A DNA stretch of 64,000 bases, taken from Stemphylium vesicarium (taxonomy: Eukaryota > Ascomycota > Dothideomycetes > Pleosporales > Pleosporaceae). Numbering within the stretch: the stretch's first letter is position 1; every line of letters begins with the position of its first letter. Both the position numbers and the translations under genes were made by a program. The stretch is from the NCBI GenBank assembly GCA_004380135.1, contig QXCR01000034.1, forward strand, positions 124,001-188,000, read 5' to 3'. The notes beneath the pieces were generated by a model. That model saw only the letters and a program-made list of their open reading frames with translations, was not told where the DNA came from and made no database searches. Shown in pieces: positions 45,161 to 55,745 of the stretch.

Positions 45161-45828
45161 GCTGGCGCAGCGCCGCAATCGGCATGCTCACGGTGCTGCG
45201 CCTTGCTTCGGCATATACGAACTGAACACGATTTCCATTATTTTTGCGGGCGTTGATGTCTGCGCGGAGTTTTGGCATGTCCGAGCGACACGAATTGATT
45301 GGGACTGCGTTTTTGCATAGCATCTGGAAACGGGCTTGAATGTCCATGACACGGTCTTGTCGATGCTAGATTGAAGACGCATCACGGCGTTAGGTGATTA
45401 GGCCTACACTTTTTGGCAACTCGAAGCGAATTAGAATCGCATGTGCAAGCTCGTACATAGTTTACAACACGGCTTGTCTGTCAGATCCTCCCTCTTCCCT
45501 CTTTCATGCTCATTGCTTTTTCCCAGCTCAGCGGCGACGTCCACCCATCTACTGCACATACCGAGTCTTGTGACTGAGCTCGCTTCTGAATATTGCAGCG
45601 GCAAAAGCAATTCATGTCAAAAGTTGGGCTCGACTGCATATGCGGCTTTTGAAGTTCCCTCAGCCACCCTCATTTGCCATGTTCCGCGAATCAGACCCGG
45701 GATACATGGTCGTACCCAATCGTGTAATCATGCCTCAACACACCTTCTTCCGCACCCGTTACACCATATTCCTTAGCGTAGCGCATGAACCGCGTGTGCC
45801 AGCACATCTCTACATCCCGTGCGCGGAC
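45161..45828. other. Convergent 3' region between YPI1 and DAD2
   Basis: 668 bp of 3' flanks. Short frames without domains. Nothing else seen. Confidence 0.45.
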
Positions 45829-46385
45829 TCAGTCTTCGGCAGTCGCTGCGTTGGCTTGCTCGATTACTGTAGGTGCATGTTGCGTGGGGATGCGGACAAG
45901 CGTCTGTGGCAGAGGTGGTCCATCTTCCGACTTCTTTTCGACTTCTTCCTCTTCTTTTGGCTTGGGTAGTTTTGCTATAATGGGTTAGACCATTGCAGAG
46001 ATATTGGTTTTTCGAGACGACTTACTGGATGCCATGTTGATAGCTCTTAATACGTTATGCCAGTTTGATAGTACTGCTGCAACCGCTACACCCGCACGTT
46101 AGCCTAGCTTCTACGAGATGCACCCCCTTCTTGCTCATGTGCTGGCACATGACAAAAGGAGAATTTTGACATACCCTCTGTGCCGTCTGATAACGTCGAA
46201 AGCTTGTCGGCCAGCGTCTGCATCTGGTCTGCAAGCCCTCCACTGAGAGCCTGCAGGTCTTTCAGGTTGGCGAGTTCGGCCTTCTTCTCTGCAATGCGGG
46301 CGAGTAGCACGGGTGATTGCTGTTGTGCGCCGCCCAAAGATTGGTTGCGGAGGTGCGTAGGAAGTGGACGCGCGAAGTTTGACAT
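45829..46385 (-). CDS. DAD2: DASH/Dam1 complex subunit Dad2
   Basis: Three exons: 46385-46175, 46085-46026, 45974-45829; introns of 89 and 51 nt (donors GTATGT, GTAAGT), 138 aa. The middle 60-nt exon is invisible as an ORF but codes AVAAVLSNWHNVLRAINMAS, which completes the Dad2 core after LARIAEKKAELANLKDLQALSGGLADQMQTLADKLSTLSDGTE. The last exon gives KLPKPKEEEEVEKK and PPLPQTLVRIPTQHAP, also typical. The coiled-coil core covers about residues 25-75. Dad2 belongs to the ten-subunit DASH ring that couples kinetochores to microtubule ends. The gene is divergent from SGO1 with 431 bp between start codons. Confidence 0.92.
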
Positions 46386-46816
46386 TTTCGAAATGACCTA
46401 GATCCAGCTCTTGTCTTGGTTGCGCTTCTGGCGATGCCGATGTTGGTGTGCCGACTGTTTTCTGTGTGCGAGACGTTATATTTTGAGGTAAAGCAGTTGC
46501 TTTCACGACGGTACGCGGCGATTAATTTACCGAGAGGTATCCTGCAGCACTCTTATCACAAATCCTAGTATTGCAAGACTGAATCGCTAACGATGCGTTG
46601 CTCGTGAACGCGTTGTTGCCCCTCCAGTCATGTGATAGCGTTACGCGCCTTACCTGTCAAAGCTTAGCGTCTGTTGCTGTGGGCCCGCCGCTCGAGGTGT
46701 CAACAAACAGTATGACGAACCGGCAACCACGACTCACGCCCTGGATTACCCAGCCCCCCACAACGACGCGATTGTTCCCAACAGTATAATTACCCTCGAC
46801 ATACCTAACTGCGCGA
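46386..46816. promoter_or_regulatory. Bidirectional promoter DAD2 / SGO1
   Basis: 431 bp between divergent start codons of two mitotic genes. No ACGCGT (MCB) box was found by eye. Shared cell-cycle control is plausible but inferred. Confidence 0.5.
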
Positions 46817-49142
46817 ATGGCGCGACTCAACGAGCCGCCGATTGCGAATCAGCCATCGGCGGAACCTATCGAAGCCGTCAAGCGACGCTTTCTCCGACAG
46901 AACCGCGAACTCGCGAAGACGAACTCGACACAATCCATCCGCATCCGCAGCCTCGAGAATGACTGTTCGCGACTTCTTGCTGAAAACTTGGCGCTACGCG
47001 AGCAGGTCCTGAACCTTCACAACACGGTTGAATCGCGCCCAGCTTTCGACCACATTGATGCTGTCAAATTGCAGCTCGAAACTAAGATACAGGAGCTTGG
47101 AGGCCTAGTGGCGGGCTTAGCGCAGATGAAAAATGGGCGTGAGAAGGACACAGGCAGACGGAAAAGCCAGATGCTGGCGAAGAGGAGGAGCGGAGAAGAA
47201 AGACAGTGGAGGAGTGGGCTGGGACTACAGGAGGTGGAGAATGCCATGCTGCCCACTATCACTGAGGATAAATCATACCCTCGAAGGACTATGGGGTACG
47301 TGAAGACTATCTGGCTAGACAGTAGCCCGTTTCAGAGCGACCTGTACTGACTTTTGTAGCGCGGACGAGCTTCAACAGGTGCTAGAAGGCCCCGGAAGCC
47401 AATCGCCAGATATTGGCCCACCACCAGTGTCACGATTCGAGAGTGAAGATCCCATCGGTTTCGACCCCGCCCCGGTTGCAGAAGAGCCACAAGAAGAGAC
47501 TGCTGAGGACGGCGAGCCTGCTTTGTCGGTGAACCTCGAGACGCGTAAGAAGCGACGGGAGAGCGGACCAAAGCTGAGCATACGCCGCGTGTCAGTGTTT
47601 GAATCCCCAGAGGAGGCTGAAGAGACAACCGCAAAGCCTCTGCGCACAGGGGCTAAACGGAAATTTAGCGTTCAAGAAGACGAGGACGCAAACCAGACCA
47701 AGGGTGATGCCTTCAGATTCAGTCGCCGAAACGCTTCAGAGTCTGATGCACCCAGCGAAGGCTCTAAGCCTTTGTCGCTGGAGCGACCTCCTGTTCTCTC
47801 AGCTAGTAAGTACACCCACACAGATCTTATAAGCAAAGCTAACGTCTTAGAACCCGTCAACACGGATCCAGTAGTATCATCGCCAAAGAAACAACGCTCC
47901 TCACTCCAAGAAAAAGCGGAGAAGCCGGCAAAGGCGGAGAAGCCAGCCTCCAAAGCTCGAAACCGCCCTCGACTGAACATTACCCGCAATGCCACTCCAG
48001 AGCTCACCAGCTTGCCCATGCCGGAGCCTGTCCCCACCGCCAACATAGTCCTCGACTCCCTTCCACCCAAGACACCAGCTGTCGAAGCGGTAATATCCCC
48101 ACCGACCACCAAGCCTTCGACCCAGAGACCAGAAAATAAGGACACGCCACCCCCAGGCGATCTCTCTTCGGCTGATCAGACTGGACAAGCAGGGCGACCT
48201 GGAAGACGAGCGCGCCCGCAAGTTAGCTATAAAGAGCCGAGCTTGAATGTAAAGATGCGCCGACCGGATGCTAAGCTGGCCGATGCAGTAGTTGAGCGTC
48301 GGACGAGCGTAGAACCCCAAAACATACCTTCGACTATCGTCAAGCGCGAGGCCAACGGCGAGATCGCCTGGAAACCTGTGTCTGCAGTATCTGGTACGGC
48401 AGTCGATGAGGAGGCCGAGGCAGGCAGCCCCTTGCGACAAAAGGTTGATAGGAGAGAACAGGATTCCAAAACATTACCTGCATTGACCGAACCAGAAGAA
48501 CGGTCCACGACTTCAAAAGCGATATCCGCACTCATCACCGAGACAAGCACAGCTAAAAGGAAAATGGCCACATCCACAACAAAGCCTGCGACTGAGCCGA
48601 CTGTAGCAAAAGGCCAAGACCCATCTGTTCTAGCAGAGACGATTGTTGTGAAGCAAGAAACACAAGACAAGGACAATCTTGCCGTCTTTGACTTTACTGA
48701 CTCGCCACCTGCTGAAGCCACATCGAACCAGCGTGCACGCGAACTCGCAAAAGCGGCAAGAAGCGCGCGTCGTCACTCGGCCATGCCCGCGCCCGGGGCT
48801 TCTTCTGTATCGGAAGAGCGAAGAGCTGAGAAGGAGAAATCGGAGGGCGCACTTCCCTCTCTGCATAAGCGCACGGGGAGTGGGGGCGTAAAAAGTACCA
48901 GTGCTACGAGCTTAGCAAGGAGTTCCAGTACTAATGGTATCCCCAGGAGTACGTCGAGTGCTCGAACGACAGGCGTAAAGGACAAGAAGCCTGCCGGTGC
49001 AGGAGAGTTACCTGGTAGCGCTAGCACCAACGACTTCAAGGCAAAAGGTAATGGCGCCGAGGATGTAAAGGTGCGGGATAGGGAGACGAGTGCACTCAGG
49101 GCTGAGCGTGCGGCTAGCAGGAGGAAGAGTATGATGCTTTAA
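46817..49142 (+). CDS. SGO1: Shugoshin
   Basis: Three exons: 46817-47295, 47360-47805, 47851-49142; introns of 64 and 45 nt. The second intron (donor GTAAGT, branch GCTAAC, acceptor TTAG) is a multiple of three and open, so it is easily missed. Total 738 aa. The N-terminal coiled coil KRRFLRQNRELAKTNSTQSIRIRSLENDCSRLLAENLALREQ (about 22-63) is the shugoshin PP2A-binding and dimerisation helix; the C-terminal basic motif RRARPQVSYKEPSLNVKMRRP (about 425-450) is the centromeric histone-binding SGO motif. Between and after are disordered Lys/Glu/Ser-rich regions. Shugoshin protects centromeric cohesin and recruits the chromosomal passenger complex. Nuclear. Confidence 0.9.
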
Positions 49143-49448
49143 TGACAAAAAGTGAGAGTGCAATGTAGGCGTCGATGGGCTTTTTTGGAAGACGGCGTTT
49201 GGATGGTCTGATCTTGAATTCGGGCTTGGCTGATGGCGTTTTCAGCATATGATACCTAGACCCTTCCTATCGCTGAGGGATGTTGGTCGTTTGTTCTTGC
49301 AGCGTATCCATTGATATGTTCAAAAAGGTCACGATACATTTGTGAAGCTCATGCATTATCATTGAATTACGTATGGGTATCTCAGTTCCATTCCATCATC
49401 ATGACATTGTTCATCCTCTCAGTGCTCGCATCCCTAGAGCGCTTTCTC
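49143..49448. other. Convergent 3' region between SGO1 and the four-span membrane protein gene
   Basis: 306 bp of 3' flanks; nothing recognised. Confidence 0.5.
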
Positions 49449-50300
49449 TTACTTTGTCTTTCCCTGTACATTCGTATTCATCTTCTCCAACACATCCATA
49501 TCGATAATCCTCAACTCCGTCCTCGCCCACAATATCACCAGACAGATAACTCCCGGTAAGAAACCTCCGCCCACCATGAATCCCTCGCTCCAATCGCGCG
49601 CGAGCCAAACTTCATACAACGCCAACAGTCCACACACGGCGCGATTGACCATTACAATGTAATCAGCAATCATGTCAGCACCGCTTTCTGAGATATACGG
49701 CACCGGCCTCCTGAAAGACTTCTCCGTCGGCTTTTCCCACGTCGGCATCTTGTTGTATGTTCCAATGCCGTAGCCGCTACCGCCACCTCCTGTAGTAGTA
49801 GCAGCAGGCTTCTTGCCCTTGCCTTTTGCGCTGCTTTGTCTTATGGCCGATGGTGTCATATCCACGCCGTCTATAGCTTCCATCTCTGTGGGCGGCAGCG
49901 GCAGGAAATATAGCGTATATGCTGTTGCGAGTAGACTTGCTATGGCGATGAGGCTAGGGAGGAATGTGTCGAGGGCGAAGAGACGCGGTATGTAGAGCAG
50001 GATGGGGAGGAGTGGGAGGACGAGCAGGAAGAGTGTATATTTGTGCGTTGTCGATGTGTCGTGTGTGCTGAGGGTTTGGAGGAGTGCGGCGCGGTCTGTT
50101 TGGTGGAGTTAGTATAGGCCTGGAGATGGAGGAGTTGGAAAATAAAAAGGAAATGGAGAGGGAGAGGGAGAAATTGAAAAAGTACCTTGTTCATCCATTC
50201 CTGCTTCCACGGCATCTTCGTCGTCGGACTCAGAGGGGTACTTGAACGTCTTGCGCAACCGTTGCGCTGCGGCGCCTTCGGCTTCTCGTAGCTTCTCCAT
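49449..50300 (-). CDS. Conserved hypothetical membrane protein (about four spans)
   Basis: Two exons: 50300-50186 and 50095-49449, with a 90-nt intron (donor GTACTT, acceptor AACAG), 253 aa. The cytosolic N-terminus MEKLREAEGAAAQRLRKTFKYPSESDDEDAVEAGMDEQ is charged and holds an acidic patch. Hydrophobic spans follow at about 54-76 (YTLFLLVLPLLPILLYIPRLF), 81-104, and two in the C-terminal part (AVCGLLALYEVWLA, FLPGVICLVILWA), separated by a Gly/Lys-rich loop (KGKGKKPAATTTGGGGSGYGIGTYNKMP). I do not recognise a named family; it has the look of an ER or organelle membrane protein conserved among filamentous fungi. Confidence 0.72.
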
Positions 50301-51000
50301 CTTTTTGAGTGTTGTGCGCGTCGGAAACCAAATATAGTATTGTTGAAGAGGATCGCGATTCGATTTTCGGCAGCAAAGTGCAATTTATAAGGGCGAAGCG
50401 AGTGTGATATGTGGCTTGTTTTGCGGGCGCGCGCAAGGCAACCGGTTGTTTGGTTGTTTGGGTCGGAGCAGCGGATGACGTTTGTGGGGTACTACTCTTC
50501 GGTTCTGGACCGGAACCCTGGAAATTACTAATGCATCGCGGCTGTTTAGACGCACGGCGAGGTCGGCGTTAGCTGTTCCGAATTTATAATGCGAATAATG
50601 TTAATGTTTCTCTTTTATCCAAGGTAGCGGCGTGTAATGATTTGCCATCTGGGGCATCCTTCGTGGTTGGATTTGCAAAGTCATCGCTTGCCTACATGTT
50701 CGACTTGTCGACCTTCACTTCCACGGCGGGCCAGGCGGTCTCCAGCATGTCCTCTCACTCTTACAGATACAGGATCTTCAGCTTCTCTTACCTAGACCAC
50801 AATTGCGCATCTTATTTGTCTCCCTTTGGCTATATAACCCCTTCAATATCCGCTGTGACTCTTCTCTCCCCAACACCCAAACTTCCACTCTTCCTCTCGT
50901 TCAACTACTAAAAAGCAACCGATACGCTGATAACCCCAACCTCAGCTTGTCCACTCATGATGCCTACACTTGGGTATGTTTTTCTACTCATAAACTTACT
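50301..51000. promoter_or_regulatory. Divergent promoter region between the membrane protein gene and BTB gene A
   Basis: 700 bp. A short first exon for BTB gene A (ATG at 50959-ish coding MMPTLG, donor GTATGT, acceptor GACAG at about 51027) is phase-compatible and would replace the ATG at 51001. No other feature. Confidence 0.4.
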
Positions 51001-51764
51001 ATGAGACACCAATTAACGTCTGACAGCGAGGCTACCAGCTCTGGCATCGTGGTACTCAAGCTTGGCCCGGACCAGAAGGCCTATTATATCCACAAAGCGC
51101 TGCTCTCTCATCATTCTGTGTACTTTCGAAAGGCGCTTAACGGGCCGTGGCAAAAAGCAGAAGAGGGCGTCGTAAAACTCCAGGATGTTGAGCCCGCCGT
51201 TGGTATGTTTGCCCTCTCTACTGAGTGAACATTATGATAAGAGCATATCTAACTTGCATTAGTCAATACATTCATTCACTGGCTCTATACAGAAAGACTA
51301 ACCGGTTTCCCGAACGACTGGGTCAGCTTGGCGGGTATCCCCTCATTGACCAGCAGTGCCAATATTTGGTTGTTGAAAGTCAAGACCTACGTTTCGCCTA
51401 CCGCTTTCTCAGCCCTCGCTTCCGTATGGGAATAGACAATATGTTGGTCATGCACCTACATTGTGAATTTGACGATATGACTTATGTCGACTTCTTGCCT
51501 CTCATCAAAGAAGCATACGCCAACATACCTTCGGATCGACCCATCCTGCAGTTCCTCGTGGACTTGCACTTCACATGCCGGTTACCTCGCAGTCCTGGGA
51601 GGATGGATGAGCTCCCAAAGGCTTTCCTTGTGCGCATCATGAGACGAATGCATCAGGAGCAGCTTCGCACAAGGCGTAGTTATGTTTCGTCACATAGCCC
51701 TTGCTACTACGAGCATACGTCAGTATCTGACCTCGAGAGTTGTCGATCGGCACACATGGAATAA
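51001..51764 (+). pseudogene. BTB/POZ domain gene A, frameshifted
   Basis: Exon 1 (51001-51202) codes KAYYIHKALLSHHSVYFRKALNGPWQKAEEGVVKLQDVEPAVG, a typical fungal BTB/POZ core; a 60-nt intron (51203-51262, donor GTATGT, branch TCTAAC) leads to VNTFIHWLYTERL ... WLLKVKTYV. There the frame breaks: after GTT at 51391-51393 the frame runs to a stop at 51433, whereas the next frame reads FAYRFLSPRFRMGIDNMLVMHL ... ANIPSDRPILQFLVDLHFTC up to 51764. Restoring KTYVFAYRFL would need one more T in the GTTTC run. So either a single-base deletion has inactivated the gene or the sequence has a homopolymer error. BTB proteins of this type are a large, mostly uncharacterised family in Pleosporales. Confidence 0.7.
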
Positions 51765-52215
51765 AATGGTGAGAGAGATTTTGGTTTCTTTGGAAAGTGG
51801 ATTTCGTGCGAAGACGACCATGGAGGCGATGGTAACGGCGAAGACGAGGGCAGTGAATGGAGTAAACAGTAGCAGCGACTCAGATCATGACAGCGAGTCA
51901 AATTCTGAGTAGGTCTGCAAGATATTTTGTTCTGGAGGTGGAAGTGCATGGATGTGATTATTATATACAAGGGTAAAGAATGGCTGATGTGCGGTTGTCT
52001 AAGAGTTTTTCCCAACAAAGCCTCACTTCCACGTGGCTTCAAATGCGGATAGTGCATCAATATATATATTGCAGTCACCTGAGAATACACGTGCCGGCAC
52101 TCCCCGCGACTACGACCATCTAAGCTTCACCCTGACTAACATAGAGACAAGGACTGACACGGCATACTTGAGCTCTTACTACCTCTCCAAACCACCAGAG
52201 AATCAATCGTAAACA
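51765..52215. other. Spacer between BTB genes A and B
   Basis: 451 bp. The left part has an open acidic frame (DSDHDSESNSE, ending 51912) in another phase than BTB gene A, possibly its displaced C-terminal tail. Otherwise nothing seen. Confidence 0.4.
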
Positions 52216-52843
52216 ATGGAATCCTGGTCTCCTTCTATGGACTTCTACGGCCAACCTCCAAAACCTCCAAGTCATATCGAAGCGAGTCCTGACGAGTCAG
52301 AGCTCTGGAAATTCCTGTATAACAAACATTTGCCTCTAATACTGCGAAAGAAGCTGAATAAGAATACTAGCTCATCCAGCAGCAAAGGAAGCTTTATAAT
52401 TGTCGAAATCGGAATTACACTCAAAAAGTACTTGCTGCCTCGCGCAACGCTGTCCTACTATTCAGAATACTTTCAGAAGGCTTTGAGCGGACCCTGGAAA
52501 GAAGCCGAGGAAGGATTTATCAGGCTCGACGATGTGGAAATCAGCACATGTAAGTGGTGTTTGCATTCAGCGGACCTTTTCAATTTTGTGCACAACATAA
52601 TTTTCACTGGGTTTCATTCACCTCATAACACCACCAGTCAACCTCTTCGTGCATTGGATGTACCACGAGGAGATACCCTATGTGCTGAGGGACACCGAGT
52701 GGGAGCAGATCCTCTACCTCGAGAGCAAGACGACAAGCGCAATGACTCAAGCGCGACTCGAGACATGCATCAAGGTGTACGCTCTCGCCGATCGAGTCAT
52801 CTCCCCCAATTTCCAACGACACGTTAATGACCGATTCGTCTAA
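52216..52843 (+). CDS. BTB/POZ domain protein B, short form
   Basis: Two exons: 52216-52549 and 52638-52843, with an 88-nt intron (donor GTAAGT, acceptor CCAG), 179 aa. The BTB core is diverged: IVEIGITLKKYLLPRATLSYYSEYFQKALSGPWKEAEEGFIRLDDVEIST-FNLFVHWMYHEEIPYV, then CIKVYALADRVISPNFQRHVNDRFV and a stop. Relatives usually continue another 70-100 residues after this point, so the protein is truncated; downstream frames show no clear continuation. The HKALL-type motif of its neighbours is changed to PRATL. It may be a functional short BTB adaptor or a decaying copy. Substrate-adaptor roles for Cullin-3 are known for some BTB proteins but not shown here. Confidence 0.6.
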
Positions 52844-53437
52844 TACTACGACTATTAGAAGGAATACGTTCTCTCTGAGCATTATCCGCTCTGCTGAACT
52901 TGCTATCATGTCGCTGGCTGAGCATTTTAAGCTGCGCTGCTATAGAGAACGTGAAGACGGGCGCGAGAGGGTGAATTGTAGCGCGAAGCACATGCAGTAT
53001 GATGAACTCGACGACTTGGCCACGTTCGTCTGAAACTTTATCGCTGTCATTGGAGATTGATCCAGGGTGAGGAGAAGCTTCTCAATGGAAACACGTTCAG
53101 TGATAAGGCATACTGACTATTGGGAGAGGAATCAGCTTGCTTGATATTTCGAGCTTCCAAATTCCTGGTCCTAAGCTTTGTTAGTAGTAAGAAACATGAA
53201 AAGAAGAGTACCTTCATTGGTAGCTGTGAAGGATCCCTGTGGGTAATTGGTTGTAAAATCCCAGCAATGTCAAGGCGTTCCTATCACTTACTTCCACCTA
53301 CTCATGCGCCACCATTGCGGCGATGTCACAGATCCTTCGACCCAAGCCTTCCACTACAAAGTCTTGTCCTTCCTTCCTCCCCCAATACTCATTCCTTCCT
53401 CAACTCATCCGCGACACAACCCCATCACACAGCAACC
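52844..53437. other. Spacer between BTB genes B and C
   Basis: 594 bp. A frame at 52827-53033 may be a remnant of the missing BTB-B C-terminus but lacks clear similarity to the family. Nothing else seen. Confidence 0.4.
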
Positions 53438-54426
53438 ATGACCGACTCGACAGGCAACTCTTTGCAGCTAAGGTTAGTCCAGCACCCGAGATACATGCAG
53501 ACGACATACTAACTGAGTTCCTATCACTCTTCTTACCGGCGACACTGTCACTATCGAGGTCGGCCCCAAGCGCGAGATCTATAAAATCCACAAAGCGCTG
53601 TTGATAGAGCGCTCCGAGTACTTCCGCAATACCTTTCGTAGCCAATGGAAGGAAACGGGGGAAGGAGTAGTACCGCTATGTGACATCGAGCCGCAGATCT
53701 GCAAGTCGAGTCAAACTTTTTGAATATGTGCGTGGCTAATCAGATTTTTTAGTTGGCATCTTCGCTGAGCGGATATACACTAGTGATTTCTCCAAGGACG
53801 ACAATTGGATGGATAAAATCTGCCCTCAGGCTGAATCCTACACAGAGGCACACAAAGAACTCTCCATTGTCTTACTCAAGATCTACACCCTTGCCGATCA
53901 ACTCATGGTACCGCGTCTTAAGGCCGCCATCACATCTGCCATGTTTATTCTCTTTTTAGATCCGAGTGAAGATGAGGGGGGTCCATCAGCTTTCATTGAG
54001 CTCGCCGTATACGCAAGCGGGAACATCCCAGCCAGAAGTACTGTACATCAACTTCTAGTAGACTCGTTTTGTTCGATTGGTCTTTGGCAGGATGAGATGT
54101 CAAGCGATGACCGCAACGAGCATAGGCAGCTGCCGGCCGAATTCAAGCAGAGGGCTTTCATGGAATTTATGGAACGTAGGAGAGAAGACGTGGAAAAGAG
54201 TGTAGCCAAGCTGGAGAAGAAAGCTGCGCAAAATGAGTTGGGACGAAACGGTAGCGGGAACAAGAAATCTCAAGCGAGACTCCGTGCTGCTGAGAAGAGG
54301 ATGAAAGAAACCGGGAAGAGCCGGTACTACGAGGAACATGCTATGGAAAAGGAGAAGGAGAGCTGTAGCAGGGAGCGGACGCACATGACATATGTGGTAG
54401 AGAACAAGTTTGGCTACTTCGAGTAG
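53438..54426 (+). CDS. BTB/POZ domain protein C, first exon unresolved
   Basis: The core exon, open from about 53518, codes TGDTVTIEVGPKREIYKIHKALLIERSEYFRNTF and continues to DIEPQI; it ends at 53700. A 52-nt GC-AG intron (53701-53752, donor GCAAGT, acceptor TTTTAG) follows; splicing gives PQI-F-GIFAERIYTSDF in frame. The rest runs to 54426 and includes KIYTLADQLMVPRLKAAI and a long Lys/Glu/Arg-rich helical tail (about 90 aa). The start is unclear: ATG at 53438 begins MTDSTGNSLQLR, but the obvious donor (GTTAGT, 53473) and acceptor (TGAG, 53517) leave the phases one base apart. Either another first exon exists or the gene carries an indel. Confidence 0.6.
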
Positions 54427-55053
54427 TGCACGGACATTGTCTGGACACGAGCTGAATACCGGAAGAATCAAAGCAGGCCAGAAATGACTACGGTTGGCTA
54501 AATAGCGGGTCAGTGAGAAGGAAGTTTATGGAAGGAAAGAACACCCGCGGCAGAAGGGCTGATAGGATGTGCTCCAAGTATTGTTTGTTTTTGAGATAGA
54601 ATAAACAATATGACTCTGAAAACTTTGCGCAAATAATATTCATTCAGCGAGGACTGAAGCAAGACAGACAGCTGGAAAGTGAGGTGAGGGAAAGAAGTAA
54701 TACCAACAGCAATGCGGCGCTCATAGCATGTGCGTGCACGCCCACATGACGTGTGCATAAGAAGACGGGAAGTACCCACCCGCCAACATGAAAGGTTCGA
54801 ACGGCAAGCACTGCATAACATCTGAGTGGATTCACGAGACATCACCGTCATTCGGGAAAGCGGCTCAAGCAAATATCGTGATGTAAAAATTGATTAAAGT
54901 ATAATTCATGATCTCATAAGCCCGAGCACTTCGCGCCAGATCCATTTGAAACCTCCATCAAGCACCCGTCATCACCCCGACAAACCCGATAGCTATCAAC
55001 TGTCATGTACATATTTACAGTAGCCCCGACATTGACATGCGAACCCCCACTGC
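54427..55053. other. Convergent 3' region
   Basis: 627 bp between BTB gene C and the mitochondrial protein gene. Short frames only, nothing recognised. Confidence 0.45.
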
Positions 55054-55745
55054 TTAAGCCTTGGAAGGACCACGATTAGAACCGGTGATGTCCTCCATAA
55101 AGTCATTCCAAATCTGCCTAATCATGCCCTCACCCTCCTGGCGGGTCGCAGTGAACTTGGTGGCGACGTTGTTGGCCATGGTCTGGTAGTCGAACTGGTT
55201 GTTGTCGGCAGTGTCAGACAGAGCGGAGGGGGAGTGAATATGTGTGCCATCGGCAGAGACGGTGTAGATGGAGGGCTGCATGGGTACCTAGAGGCTGTAT
55301 GTTAGCAATCGCTTAATGCTTCGACTAGATAGAGATGACGTACCACACCCTCACTCTCGGCAGAGTGACCCTGGACATCAGCCCACGGCAAGATGGGGAC
55401 CCTAACACCCAACGGCGCGCTCCTCGTCTCCGGGTCAAAGTCGGGGATGTAGGCAAAGTCCAGGGTGCTGGTGTCACCGACCGACTTCCTGCTCCTTGAG
55501 GTGTTGAAGCGGCGGACCTTGTTGCCGGCCTCAGTAGCCTCCGGGACAGGGAAAGTCTGCTCGCCGGAGAGGCGGATGGGGCCCCTTGAGCGATTAGAAG
55601 CATATGGCTTGTCGGTTGTGAGGAGCGAGGATGACGAGGTTGGGCCTGTCATGGAGAGTTGGCGGACAGTGAGACGAGGGCCGAGAAGGCGGGGTCCCGC
55701 GGCGAGAGCGCTGATGGCGCGAATGCTGGGTTTTGATGCGGCCAT
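55054..55745 (-). CDS. Conserved hypothetical protein, probably mitochondrial
   Basis: Two exons: 55745-55344 and 55287-55054, with a 56-nt intron (donor GTACGT, branch GCTAAC, acceptor CTAG), 211 aa. The N-terminus MAASKPSIRAISALAAGPRLLGPRLTVRQLSMTG is rich in Arg, Ala and Ser without acidic residues, a typical matrix-targeting presequence. The body contains FNTSRSRKSVGDTSTLDFAYIPDFDPET and the end FDYQTMANNVATKFTATRQEGEGMIRQIWNDFMEDITG. No membrane span. I do not recognise a named family, though orthologues appear likely across related fungi given the well-formed coding sequence and splice sites. Confidence 0.75.
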
